From Pseudomonadota bacterium (GTDB lineage Bacteria; Pseudomonadota; Alphaproteobacteria; Rhizobiales; Beijerinckiaceae), in NCBI GenBank assembly GCA_023386155.1, contig JAEWKH010000072.1, positions 1 through 24,655 of the forward strand: DNA of 24,655 nucleotides. Direction: 5' to 3'. Shown piece after piece: positions 15,477-23,284 of this stretch; position 1 is the stretch's first letter; every line of letters begins with the position of its first letter. The position numbers and the translations under genes are program-made. The notes beneath the pieces were generated by a model that saw only the letters and a program-made list of their open reading frames with translations, was not told the origin of the DNA and made no database searches.

Positions 15477-15836
15477 ATGCCGGGGACGTCGCAGAGGGTG
15501 CAGAGGGTGCAGAGGGTTCAAGGGTGCTCCGTCGAGCGGACGATGAGCCTGATCGACGGCAAGTGGAAGATCATCGTGCTCTACAAGCTCCTGCGCGGAA
15601 CCTTGCGTTTCAACGAATTGCGCCGGCTCATCCCGTCCATCACGCAGCGCATGCTCACCCACCAGCTGCGCGAGCTGGAGGCCGACGGCCTCATCGTCCG
15701 GACCGTTTATGCCCAGGTTCCGCCCCGGGTCGAATATGCGCTGTCGGCCCGCGGCCGTTCCCTGGAGCCGGTGCTGATGGCGATGAAGGAATGGGGGGAC
15801 GCGAATCTGTCGTCCGAGGAGGCAAAGGCAGCGTAA
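15477..15836 (+). CDS. HxlR family transcriptional regulator
   Basis: A 119-residue winged helix-turn-helix protein. Cys17 precedes VERTMSLIDGKWKIIVLYKLL, the place of the conserved redox-sensing cysteine in HxlR/YodB-type regulators. SITQRMLTHQLRELEADGLI (54-73) is the recognition helix region, and PPRVEYALSARG forms the wing. Members repress neighbouring oxidoreductase genes and respond to aldehydes, quinones or disulfide stress. The start at 15477 has AAGGA seven bases upstream; a GTG three bases earlier is possible. Codons 6-14 come from a 9-bp tandem repeat giving QRVQRVQRV, an odd basic extension. The natural target is the divergent oxidoreductase gene. Confidence 0.9.
   Translation: MPGTSQRVQRVQRVQGCSVERTMSLIDGKWKIIVLYKLLRGTLRFNELRRLIPSITQRMLTHQLRELEADGLIVRTVYAQVPPRVEYALSARGRSLEPVLMAMKEWGDANLSSEEAKAA
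15491..15517. repeat. Three tandem 9-bp repeats inside the HxlR gene
   Basis: GCAGAGGGT occurs three times without interruption, followed by a degenerate fourth unit (TCAAGGGTG). In frame it encodes repeated Gln-Arg-Val near the N-terminus. Copy-number change by slippage would keep the frame. Confidence 0.85.
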
Positions 15837-15890
15837 AGTGTCTGTGCAGTGCAGCAACTTTACCCTACTTTGGTCCGGCCCTCATGCTTT

Positions 15891-15917
15891 GGTTGCGCAA
15901 CCTGCCACAGTGTGGCA
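15891..15917. promoter_or_regulatory. Two adjoining palindromes upstream of the glutamate dehydrogenase gene
   Basis: GGTTGCGCAACC (15891-15902) and TGCCACA-G-TGTGGCA (15903-15917) are perfect palindromes placed end to end, 37 bases before the gene start. They could be one composite operator or a leader hairpin. NAD-glutamate dehydrogenase genes are usually controlled by amino-acid supply, but the factor here is unknown. Confidence 0.4.
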
Positions 15918-15953
15918 ACGCTCCCGCGACCAGAATATTAAGAGGATGCGCGC

Positions 15954-18900
15954 ATGAAGCTGGATACACCGACCAGCGGAAGCGAATTGACGGCGGAAGC
16001 CGTCGCCGTGCTGGAATCCGGGCACAAATCCGTTCCGCCAACCTTCGTGCGCGATCTCTACGGGCGGGTTCCGTCCGAGGATCTGGCTCCCTATTCGCCG
16101 CAGACTCTGGCGGATCTCGCGGCGGAAGCCTTCGAGCATCTCAAGGCCCCGCGCAGCGCCGACAGCGCGGATATCCGCCTGTTCGACTTCGAGATCGAGC
16201 GCGGGGGGCGGCACCAGGACGTGACGGTGCTCGAGATCGTCAACGACAACATGCCGTTCCTGCTGGATTCGACCCTCGCCGAGGTCGTGGACCAGGGCTA
16301 TGAGCCGCTTCTCGTGGCGCACCCGATCCTGGCCGTGGAGCGGGATCCGGCGGGCGCGCTCGTGCGCCTTGTCGGCGAGGCCACCGCGGCCCTGCGGCTC
16401 GGCGTGAAGCGCGAAAGCTTCATCCATATCCACCTGCCCCGCATCGACGATCCGGACACGCGGACCCGCCTGATCGAGGCGATGCGCCTCGTGCACACGG
16501 ACGTCTCCGTGGCGGTGCACGACTGGCCGGGCATGCGCGCCCGGATCGCCGAGATCGTGCACGATTACCGCCTCAATCCTCCGCCGCTGCCGGAGGACGA
16601 GGTGAAGGAGGCCATCGCGTTCCTCGACTGGATCTCGCGGGACAACTTCACGTTCCTGGGCGTGCGCGAATACCGCCTGCCCTCCGGCGACACGGTGGCC
16701 GATCCGGTCGAGGGCTCGGGCCTCGGCCTGCTGCGCGATCCCTCCGTGCGCGTGCTGCGCCGCGGCCGCGAGCTGGTCGCGATGACGCCGGAGATCCGCG
16801 CCTTCCTGGCCCGTCCGCAGGCGCTGATCATCGCCAAGGCGAATGTGAAGTCGCGCGTCCATCGCCGCGCCCATCTCGACTATGTCGGCGTCAAGCTGTT
16901 CGACGAGAGCGGGCATCTGCGGGGCGAGCTGCGCATCGTCGGCCTGTTCACGGCCAGCGCCTATACCAACACGACAGGCGAGGTGCCGTACCTGCGCCTC
17001 AAGGTCGCGAAGGTCGTCGCCCGCGCCGGCTTCGATCCGGCGAGCTATGCGGGCCGCGCGCTCCTCAACGTGCTCGAAAGCTATCCGCGCGACGAGCTGT
17101 TCCAGATCGACGAGGACACGCTCTACCGCTTCGCCATCGACATCATGAACCTGTCGGAGCGTCCGCGGGTGCGGGCGCTCGCCCGTGTCGACGAGTTCGA
17201 CCGCTTCGTGTCGGTGCTCGTCTTCGTGCCGAAGGACCGCTACGACACCCAGGCGCGCCAGCGCATCGGCCAGTTCCTGGCCAGCATCTTCGAGGGCCGG
17301 GTTTCCGCCTCCTATCCGGATTATCCGGAAGGCCCGCTCGCGCGCACCCACTACATCATCGGCCGCGACGAGGGCCGGACGCCGGACGTGCCGCGCGAGA
17401 CCCTGGAGAAGGGGATTTCCGCCATCGTCCGCACCTGGAGCGACGCGCTGCGCGATGCCCTCGATGCCAGCGTCGGCGGCGCCCGCGCGCGCGCCTTGGC
17501 GTCCCGCTATGGCGAAGCCTTCAGCGCGGCCTATCGCGAGGCCTTCGGGGCCGATCAGGTCATCGCCGACATCGCCCTCCTGGAGCAGCTTTCCGAGGCG
17601 CGGCCGCGCGCCGTCGACCTCTATCGCCGGGAAGGCGACGACGAGACCCGCGTGAACCTGAAGGTGTTCTCGCTCAACGTGGCGCTGCCCCTGTCGGACC
17701 GCGTGCCGCTTCTGGAAAACCTCGGCTTCCGCGTCGTCAACGAGCGAACCTACCGGGTCGCCTTCAGCGCCACGGACCGGGTGTGGCTCCACGACATGAC
17801 GCTCGAGCGCGCCTCCGGCGGCGCGATCGAGATCGACGAGATCCAGGCTCTCATCGAGGCGGCCCTGCTCGCGCTCTTCCGGGGGCTGGCGGAATCGGAC
17901 GGCTTCAACCGCCTCGTGCTCGAGGCGGGCCTCGGCTGGCGCGATGTCGCCATGGTGAGGGCGTTCGGCCGTTACCTGCGCCAGATCCAGGTCACCTACG
18001 CGCAGGACTACATCGCCGGGACGCTCGCCCGTCACGGCGCCATCGCGGCCGATCTCGTGAAGCTGTTCTATGCGCGCTTCGACCCGCGCAGGGACGAGGG
18101 GCGCGCCGCCGCCGAGGCGGCGATCCGCGAGCGGATCGAGGAGCAGCTGAAGAGCGTCACGAGCCTCGACGACGACCGGATCCTGCGCCGCTTCGTCAAC
18201 CTGATCGAAGCCACCCTGCGCACCAACTTCTTCCAGCTCGAGGACAACGGCCTGCCGCGCCAGACCATCGCGTTCAAGTTCGAATGCGCCAAGGTGGACG
18301 GCCTGCCGCTGCCCAAGCCCCTCTACGAGATCTTCGTCTATTCGCCCCGCGTCGAAGGCGTGCACCTGCGCTTCGGCAAGGTGGCGCGCGGCGGCCTGCG
18401 CTGGTCCGACCGTCCGCAGGATTTCCGCACCGAGGTGCTGGGCCTCGTCAAGGCGCAGCAGGTCAAGAACGCCGTGATCGTGCCGGTGGGCGCCAAGGGC
18501 GGCTTCGTGCCCAAGCATCTGCCGCCGGCGAGCGACCGGCAGGCCTGGCTGGCGGAAGGCACCGAGAGCTACCGCATCTTCATCCGCACGCTCCTGCAGC
18601 TCACCGACAACATCGCCGGCGACAGCATCGTCCCGCCGCCCGATACCGTGCGCCACGACGGGGACGATCCCTATCTCGTGGTCGCAGCCGACAAGGGCAC
18701 GGCGACCTTCTCCGACATCGCCAATGCGCTCTCCATCGAGAAGGGCCACTGGCTCGGCGATGCCTTCGCGTCCGGCGGCAGCCAGGGCTACGACCACAAG
18801 AAGATGGGCATCACGGCCCGCGGCGCCTGGGAGGCGGTGAAGCGCCACTTCCGCGAGATCGACATCGACATCCAGACCACGCCGGTGACGGTGGCGGGCG

Positions 18901-20777
18901 TCGGCGACATGTCGGGCGACGTGTTCGGCAACGGCATGCTCCTGTCGCGGGCCCTCAAGCTCGTGGCGGCCTTCGACCACCGCGACATCTTCATCGATCC
19001 GGACCCGGATCCGGAAACCGCCCATAAGGAGCGCGAGCGCCTGTTCAGCCTGCCCCGTTCCAGCTGGCAGGATTACGACAAGGCCCTCATCTCGAAGGGC
19101 GGCGGCGTGTTCCCGCGCAGCGCGAAATCGATCCCGCTCTCGGACGAGATGCGCGCGCTGCTCGACATCGACCGGCCGCAGGCCACCCCGGCCGAGGTGA
19201 TGAGCGCCATCCTCAAGGCCCGGGTCGACCTGCTCTGGTTCGGCGGCATCGGCACCTATATCCGCGGCTCCGCCGAGACGGACGAGCAGGTGGGCGACCG
19301 CGCCAACGACGCGATCCGCATCGCCGGTTCGGATGTGCGTTCCAAGGTCATCGGCGAGGGCGCGAATCTCGGCATGACCCAGCGCGGGCGCATCGAGGCG
19401 GCGCAGAAGGGCATCCGCCTCAACACCGATGCCATCGACAACTCGGCGGGCGTCAACACCTCCGACGTGGAGGTGAACATCAAGATCGCCCTCACCACGC
19501 CGGAACGCGACGGACGCCTGACGCAGGACCAGCGCAATGCGCTCCTGGCGGACATGACCGAGGACGTCGCGGCTCTCGTGCTGCGCAACAACTACCTGCA
19601 GACGCTGGCCATCTCGCTTTCCGAGCAGCTCGGCCTCGCCGATCTCGGCTTCGCGCGCCGGCTCATGCACATGCTGGAGGCACAGGGACGTCTCAACCGG
19701 GCGGTCGAGTACCTGCCGGACGACAGCACGCTGGCCGAGCGAGGCCGCCGCGGCGAGGCGCTGACCCGGCCGGAAATCGCCGTGCTCCTGGCCTATGCCA
19801 AGCTGTCCCTGCACGACGCGCTGCTGGAAAGCCCGGTGCCGGACGATCCCTATCTCGGCAAGGAGCTCGAGCGCTACTTCCCGGCCGAGATGCGCGAGCG
19901 CTTCCCGGATGCGATCGCAAGCCACCGCCTGCGCCGCGAGATTATCGCGACGCAGCTCGCCAACGCGATCATCAACCGCGGCGGCCCGACCATGGTGGCC
20001 CGCCTCGTCGACCAGACCGGCGCCGATGCCCCGACCATCGCGGCCGCCTATGCGGCCACCCGGGATTCCTTCGGCCTCACCGAGACGAACCTTGCCATCG
20101 ACGCACTCGACGGCGCGGTGCCCGGCAGGGTGCAGCTGCATCTTTACGGCGAGCTGCAGGACCTGCTGATGAACCGGATCGTCTGGTTCATCCGCAACGT
20201 GGATTTCGTCAACCATTCCCTCGACGAGATCATCGGCGCCTACCAGTCCGGAATCGCCGAGGTGGAGCGCGGCCTCACCGAGACGCTGTCGCCGGAGGCT
20301 CAGGCAGCCTGGGACGCGCGCACCAAGGCGCTCGTGGACGAGGGCACGCCGGAGGACCTGGCGCGCCGCATCGCGTCGCTGCCCGATCTCGTGGCAGCAC
20401 CCGACATCGTGCAGACGGCGCAGAAGACCGGCAAGCCGGTCAACGACATCGCCCGCACCCATTTCGCCCTCGAGGCCTCGTTCCGGCTCGGCGCCCTCAT
20501 CAGCGCGGCGCAGCAGATCAATGTCAGCGACTATTTCGACCGCCTCGCGCTCGACCGCGCCATCGACAGCATCGCCTATGCCCATCGCGGCCTGACCGCG
20601 GAGGTGTCGGCTCTGGACCTGTCCGGCATCGAGGCCGTGCAGGCCTGGAGCGAGAAGCGCGGCGCCGATGTCAACCGCATCCGGAGCGCGGTCGACGGCA
20701 TCGTCTCGTCGGGCCTGTCCCTGTCGAAGATCACCGTCGCGGCAAGCCTGCTCGGCGATCTCGCGCGGATGAGCTGA
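15954..20777 (+). CDS. gdhZ: NAD-specific glutamate dehydrogenase, 180-kDa class
   Basis: At 1607 residues this matches the large NAD-GDH class (about 1,560-1,620). It oxidises glutamate to 2-oxoglutarate and ammonium with NAD, feeding the TCA cycle during growth on amino acids. The first 700 or so residues form the regulatory, ACT-like N-terminal region. The catalytic core shows RGGLRWSDRPQDFRTEVLG from Arg812, then KAQQVKNAVIVP and GAKGGF with Lys848, and the NAD-binding GVGDMSGDVFGNG from Gly982, followed by DIFIDPDPDP. The C-terminal 350 residues are helical. The ATG has AGAGG nine bases upstream. Related enzymes are called GdhZ in Caulobacter and Brucella and GdhB in Pseudomonas. No frameshift is seen along its whole length. 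Confidence 0.97.
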   Translation: MKLDTPTSGSELTAEAVAVLESGHKSVPPTFVRDLYGRVPSEDLAPYSPQTLADLAAEAFEHLKAPRSADSADIRLFDFEIERGGRHQDVTVLEIVNDNMPFLLDSTLAEVVDQGYEPLLVAHPILAVERDPAGALVRLVGEATAALRLGVKRESFIHIHLPRIDDPDTRTRLIEAMRLVHTDVSVAVHDWPGMRARIAEIVHDYRLNPPPLPEDEVKEAIAFLDWISRDNFTFLGVREYRLPSGDTVADPVEGSGLGLLRDPSVRVLRRGRELVAMTPEIRAFLARPQALIIAKANVKSRVHRRAHLDYVGVKLFDESGHLRGELRIVGLFTASAYTNTTGEVPYLRLKVAKVVARAGFDPASYAGRALLNVLESYPRDELFQIDEDTLYRFAIDIMNLSERPRVRALARVDEFDRFVSVLVFVPKDRYDTQARQRIGQFLASIFEGRVSASYPDYPEGPLARTHYIIGRDEGRTPDVPRETLEKGISAIVRTWSDALRDALDASVGGARARALASRYGEAFSAAYREAFGADQVIADIALLEQLSEARPRAVDLYRREGDDETRVNLKVFSLNVALPLSDRVPLLENLGFRVVNERTYRVAFSATDRVWLHDMTLERASGGAIEIDEIQALIEAALLALFRGLAESDGFNRLVLEAGLGWRDVAMVRAFGRYLRQIQVTYAQDYIAGTLARHGAIAADLVKLFYARFDPRRDEGRAAAEAAIRERIEEQLKSVTSLDDDRILRRFVNLIEATLRTNFFQLEDNGLPRQTIAFKFECAKVDGLPLPKPLYEIFVYSPRVEGVHLRFGKVARGGLRWSDRPQDFRTEVLGLVKAQQVKNAVIVPVGAKGGFVPKHLPPASDRQAWLAEGTESYRIFIRTLLQLTDNIAGDSIVPPPDTVRHDGDDPYLVVAADKGTATFSDIANALSIEKGHWLGDAFASGGSQGYDHKKMGITARGAWEAVKRHFREIDIDIQTTPVTVAGVGDMSGDVFGNGMLLSRALKLVAAFDHRDIFIDPDPDPETAHKERERLFSLPRSSWQDYDKALISKGGGVFPRSAKSIPLSDEMRALLDIDRPQATPAEVMSAILKARVDLLWFGGIGTYIRGSAETDEQVGDRANDAIRIAGSDVRSKVIGEGANLGMTQRGRIEAAQKGIRLNTDAIDNSAGVNTSDVEVNIKIALTTPERDGRLTQDQRNALLADMTEDVAALVLRNNYLQTLAISLSEQLGLADLGFARRLMHMLEAQGRLNRAVEYLPDDSTLAERGRRGEALTRPEIAVLLAYAKLSLHDALLESPVPDDPYLGKELERYFPAEMRERFPDAIASHRLRREIIATQLANAIINRGGPTMVARLVDQTGADAPTIAAAYAATRDSFGLTETNLAIDALDGAVPGRVQLHLYGELQDLLMNRIVWFIRNVDFVNHSLDEIIGAYQSGIAEVERGLTETLSPEAQAAWDARTKALVDEGTPEDLARRIASLPDLVAAPDIVQTAQKTGKPVNDIARTHFALEASFRLGALISAAQQINVSDYFDRLALDRAIDSIAYAHRGLTAEVSALDLSGIEAVQAWSEKRGADVNRIRSAVDGIVSSGLSLSKITVAASLLGDLARMS

Positions 20778-20783
20778 GTGCTA

Positions 20784-20835
20784 GAGCATCGGACCCAAAA
20801 GTGGATTCGCAATTTTGGGATCGGATCCGATGCTC
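20784..20835. repeat. Palindromic intergenic repeat 1
   Basis: GAGCATCGGA (20784-20793) pairs with TCCGATGCTC (20826-20835), and CCCAAAA (20794-20800) pairs with TTTTGGG (20813-20819). The motif belongs to the 'GCATCGGA...AAAAGTGG' palindromes frequent in Hyphomicrobiales intergenic DNA. It begins seven bases after the glutamate dehydrogenase stop and may stabilise that mRNA. Confidence 0.7.
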
Positions 20836-20847
20836 CGCTCTATAGAG

Positions 20848-20898
20848 AGCGCATCGTTGGGTGCGAAAAACCGGGTCCACTTTTTCGCACGATGCGCT
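20848..20898. repeat. Palindromic intergenic repeat 2
   Basis: AGCGCATCG (20848-20856) pairs with CGATGCGCT (20890-20898), and inside it GTGCGAAAAA (20861-20870) pairs with TTTTTCGCAC (20881-20890) around the loop CCGGGTCCAC. It has the same layout as the repeat just before it, with different bases in the arms, so the two look like diverged members of one family. Confidence 0.7.
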
Positions 20899-20932
20899 AG
20901 CCATCGCACGTGCGAGAGTAAGCAGAGACGCG

Positions 20933-21066
20933 AGGCTGCCACAGCTTCACCTCTCCCCGGTGGGGAGAGGTCGAGCGCAGCGAGGGTGAGGGGGTACAGG
21001 TCTATCCGAAAAGGGCGTAACCCCTCACCCGGACCTGACGGTCCGACCTCTCCCTCAAGGAGAGGT
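20933..21066. repeat. Composite CTCTCC/GGAGAG repeat region
   Basis: Several nested inverted repeats: a 9-bp hairpin (20950-20958 with 20962-20970), GGACC-TGAC-GGTCC (21031-21044), ACCTCTCC (21046-21053) with GGAGAGGT (21059-21066), and a longer pairing of GTGAGGGG with CCCCTCAC. The left 24 bases (20933-20956) recur in inverse orientation at 23043-23066 with one mismatch. No gene is present in this stretch. Confidence 0.65.
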
Positions 21067-21150
21067 AATCCAGCGCCTCACCGTCATAGGCTATGGCTCA
21101 CACCTCACCACATCCCCTCCCGCAAAGGGAAAGGAGAGATGAGGTCACCA

Positions 21151-21177
21151 ATGTCGAGGGACACCGAAGCCCAGTGA
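21151..21177 (+). other. Eight-codon ORF overlapping the MFS start
   Basis: ATG at 21151, preceded by GAGG six bases upstream, opens MSRDTEAQ and ends in TGA at 21175-21177. That stop overlaps the GTG of the MFS gene by two bases. It could couple translation to a start that has no ribosome binding site of its own. A one-base indel would instead fuse it to the MFS frame. Confidence 0.3.
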
Positions 21178-22553
21178 GACACGACAATCCCCTCGCGCCT
21201 TCGCAGAAAGCCTCGCGCTCCGCCATCCTGGGATGGCTCCTGTTCGACTGGGCCTGCCAGCCCTTCTTCACCCTCGTCACCACCTTCGTCTTCGCGCCGT
21301 TCTTCGCCGCCGCGCTCGCGCCCGATCCGGTGAGCGGGCAGAGCCTGTGGGGCTATGCCACGGCGGCGGCGGGGCTTGTGCTCGCGGTCCTGTCGCCGGT
21401 GCTCGGCTCCATCGCGGACGCGACAGGCCCCAAGAAGCCCTGGATCGCGTCCTGCGGCCTCGTGCTGTTCATCGCCTCCTTCGCGCTCTGGTACGCGGCG
21501 CCGGGACAGTCCCATGCCATCGCGGTCGCCCTCGTCGGCTTCGCCTTCGGCACCGTGGCCGTGGAGGTGGCGGCGGTGTTCAACAACGCCATGATCCCGC
21601 ATCTCGTGCCGCCGGAACGCTACGGGCGCCTCTCCGGCACCGGCTGGGCGATGGGATATTGCGGCGGCCTCGTCTCGCTGGTGATCGTGCTCGGGTTTCT
21701 CGCCGCCGATCCGGCCACGATGAAGACCGTGTTCGGCCTGGATCCGCTCTTCGGCCTCGATCCGGCCGCCCGCGAGGGCGACCGCATCACGGGGCCGTTC
21801 TCGGCCCTGTGGTTCCTGATCTTCGTGCTGCCGCTCTTCCTCTTCACGCCGGATGTGCCGCGCTCGGGGATGAGCCTGAAGGAGGCGGCGCGCAAGGGGA
21901 TCGAGCAGGTCAGGAGCACCATCGCGGATGCCCGGCGCCACGAGAGCGTCGGCCGCTTCCTCCTCGCCAACATGGTCTACCAGGATGCGCTGGTGGCGCT
22001 CTTCGCCTTCGGGGGCATCTACGGCGCCGGCGTCTTCGGCTGGCAGGCCATCGAGCTCGGCATCTTCGGCATCCTGCTCACGATCACCGGCACCATCGGG
22101 GCGCTGATCGGCGGGCGGCTCGACGACCGGATCGGCGCAAAGCCCGTGATCCTCGGGGCGATCGCCATACTCGCGCTCGTCTGCGTCGGCGTGCTGTCGC
22201 TCGGGCGCGACCATATCCTCTTTACGGTGCCGACCGCGCCGCCCGTTCCCGAGGATGGCCTCTACGGCTCCGCGCCGGAGAAGCTGTTCGTGCTGCTCGG
22301 CCTCGTCATCGGCGCCGTGGCCGGACCGCTCCAGGCATCGTCCCGCAGCCTCCTGGCGCGGCTCGTCCCGGCCCGCGAGGCCGGGCGCTATTTCGGCCTG
22401 CTGGCACTCTCAGGGAAGGTCACGTCCTTCCTCGCCCCGCTCGCCGTCGCGGTCGCGACGGCGGTGTTTCAGACGCAGGCGGCAGGGCCGGCGGTGCTGA
22501 TCCTGTTCCTGCTCGCGGGCTTCTGGCTGCTCAGCGGCGTCAAGCGGGTGTGA
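21174..22553 (+). CDS. MFS transporter, UMF1/Atg22-like family
   Basis: A membrane protein of 459 residues with about 12 hydrophobic segments. The start ILGWLLFDWACQPFFTLVTTFVFAPFFA is typical of UMF1/Atg22-like permeases, as are SIADATGPKKPWI (loop 2-3) and the late GLVIGAVAGPLQASSRSLLARLVP. Family members are thought to export small metabolites, possibly amino acids; the substrate is unknown. I chose the GTG at 21174: the frame stays open to an ATG at 21093, but those extra residues are encoded by repeat DNA and lack a ribosome binding site. The GTG itself has no clear site either, but overlaps the stop of an eight-codon ORF (GTGA). The start is therefore uncertain. Confidence 0.85.
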   Translation: MRHDNPLAPSQKASRSAILGWLLFDWACQPFFTLVTTFVFAPFFAAALAPDPVSGQSLWGYATAAAGLVLAVLSPVLGSIADATGPKKPWIASCGLVLFIASFALWYAAPGQSHAIAVALVGFAFGTVAVEVAAVFNNAMIPHLVPPERYGRLSGTGWAMGYCGGLVSLVIVLGFLAADPATMKTVFGLDPLFGLDPAAREGDRITGPFSALWFLIFVLPLFLFTPDVPRSGMSLKEAARKGIEQVRSTIADARRHESVGRFLLANMVYQDALVALFAFGGIYGAGVFGWQAIELGIFGILLTITGTIGALIGGRLDDRIGAKPVILGAIAILALVCVGVLSLGRDHILFTVPTAPPVPEDGLYGSAPEKLFVLLGLVIGAVAGPLQASSRSLLARLVPAREAGRYFGLLALSGKVTSFLAPLAVAVATAVFQTQAAGPAVLILFLLAGFWLLSGVKRV

Positions 22554-22560
22554 GCGCCGC

Positions 22561-22881
22561 TCACTCCAGCGTCACCGCCGTGCCGCTGACCGACACCATC
22601 ATCATGCCCTCGTTCTTGCCGAGAGCCCCGTAATCGAGGTGCACGCCGACGATCGCATGGGCGCCGAGGCGCTGGGCCTCCTCGATCATTTCCTGGAGGG
22701 CCGTGTCGCGCCCGTCGCGCAGGACGCGCTCGTAGGAGCCCGCCCGTCCGCCGACCACGTCGCGGATGGAGGCGAAGAAATCGCGGAACACGTTGGCGCC
22801 GAGGATCGCCTCGCCCGAAACGATGCCGCGATAAGTGGCGATGCGACGGCCTTCGATGGAGGGCGTGGTGGTGATGATCAT
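22561..22881 (-). CDS. ybjQ: YbjQ/UPF0145 family protein
   Basis: A 106-residue member of the YbjQ family, which forms ring-like oligomers and was once described as heavy-metal-binding. The family pattern is clear: MIITTTPSIEGR, Y-GIVSGEAILGANVFRDFFA, VVGGRAGSYERVL, A---M-EEAQRLGAHAIVGVHLDY. No enzymatic role is established. The start has AGGAG six bases upstream. It converges on the MFS gene, stop to stop across seven bases, and has no partner gene on its own strand. Confidence 0.92.
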   Translation of the reverse strand: MIITTTPSIEGRRIATYRGIVSGEAILGANVFRDFFASIRDVVGGRAGSYERVLRDGRDTALQEMIEEAQRLGAHAIVGVHLDYGALGKNEGMMMVSVSGTAVTLE

Positions 22882-22954
22882 GAACGTCTCCTTCTGCTCC
22901 GCTTCATATGGGGAGAGATCCGAGGGACGTCATCATGGAAGTGCTGCACGATCC

Positions 22955-23115
22955 TCCCTCCCCCTTGCGGGGAGGGGCAGGGGTGGGGGTGGTGCGACCG
23001 GATGAGTGTCTGAAGGATTTGGCGCAGGAAAGCCTCCCTCGAGGAGAGGTGAAGCTGTAGCAGCCTTCGTGCCTCTAGATGAAGTGTCGCGATCTGACTT
23101 TGCGACCCCCACCCC
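22955..23115. repeat. Composite repeat region upstream of ybjQ
   Basis: No gene is visible between 22882 and 23284. This part holds CTCCCC-TTGC-GGGGAG (hairpin near 22963-22976), a GGGGTGGGGGTGGTGCGACC block (from 22980) answered by GCGACCCCCACCCCGGC near 23103-23119, and at 23043-23066 the inverse copy of the 24-base unit found at 20933. These look like fossil pieces of palindromic repeats rather than control sites. Confidence 0.55.
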
Positions 23116-23132
23116 GGCTGCTTCGCAGCCAC

Positions 23133-23213
23133 CCCTCCCCACCGCCAGTCGGGTGTTCCCGACTGGCGCGCAAGAAAGCCCATTTCGGGCAGGCCCCAAA
23201 TGGGTGGGGAGGG
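23133..23213. repeat. Three-helix palindromic repeat element, copy B
   Basis: Outer helix CCCTCCCCA / TGGGGAGGG (23133-23141 with 23205-23213); helix 2 GCCAGTCGGG / CCCGACTGGC (23144-23153 with 23158-23167, loop TGTT); helix 3 CCCATTT / AAATGGG (23179-23185 with 23198-23204). It has the same layout as the copy at 3768-3852, with paired base changes in helices 2 and 3. It lies 70 bases from the end of purH. Confidence 0.75.
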
Positions 23214-23284
23214 AAACACCCGCTTTGCTCGTCGGATGAATCCGGGCCCCGCTCCGCAGCCTTGGAAGAACGCGGCTCAGAAGC

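Noticed and set aside
15882..20585. Very long open frame (1567 codons) on the minus strand opposite the glutamate dehydrogenase gene.
   Set aside because: It is a mirror frame typical of high-GC genes; its protein is His/Arg/Gly-rich with no recognisable domain, while the plus strand is a full-length known enzyme.
20933..23213. CRISPR-like array suggested by repeated CTCTCC/GGAGAG blocks.
   Set aside because: The units are irregularly spaced palindromes in both orientations without equal-length spacers or cas genes.
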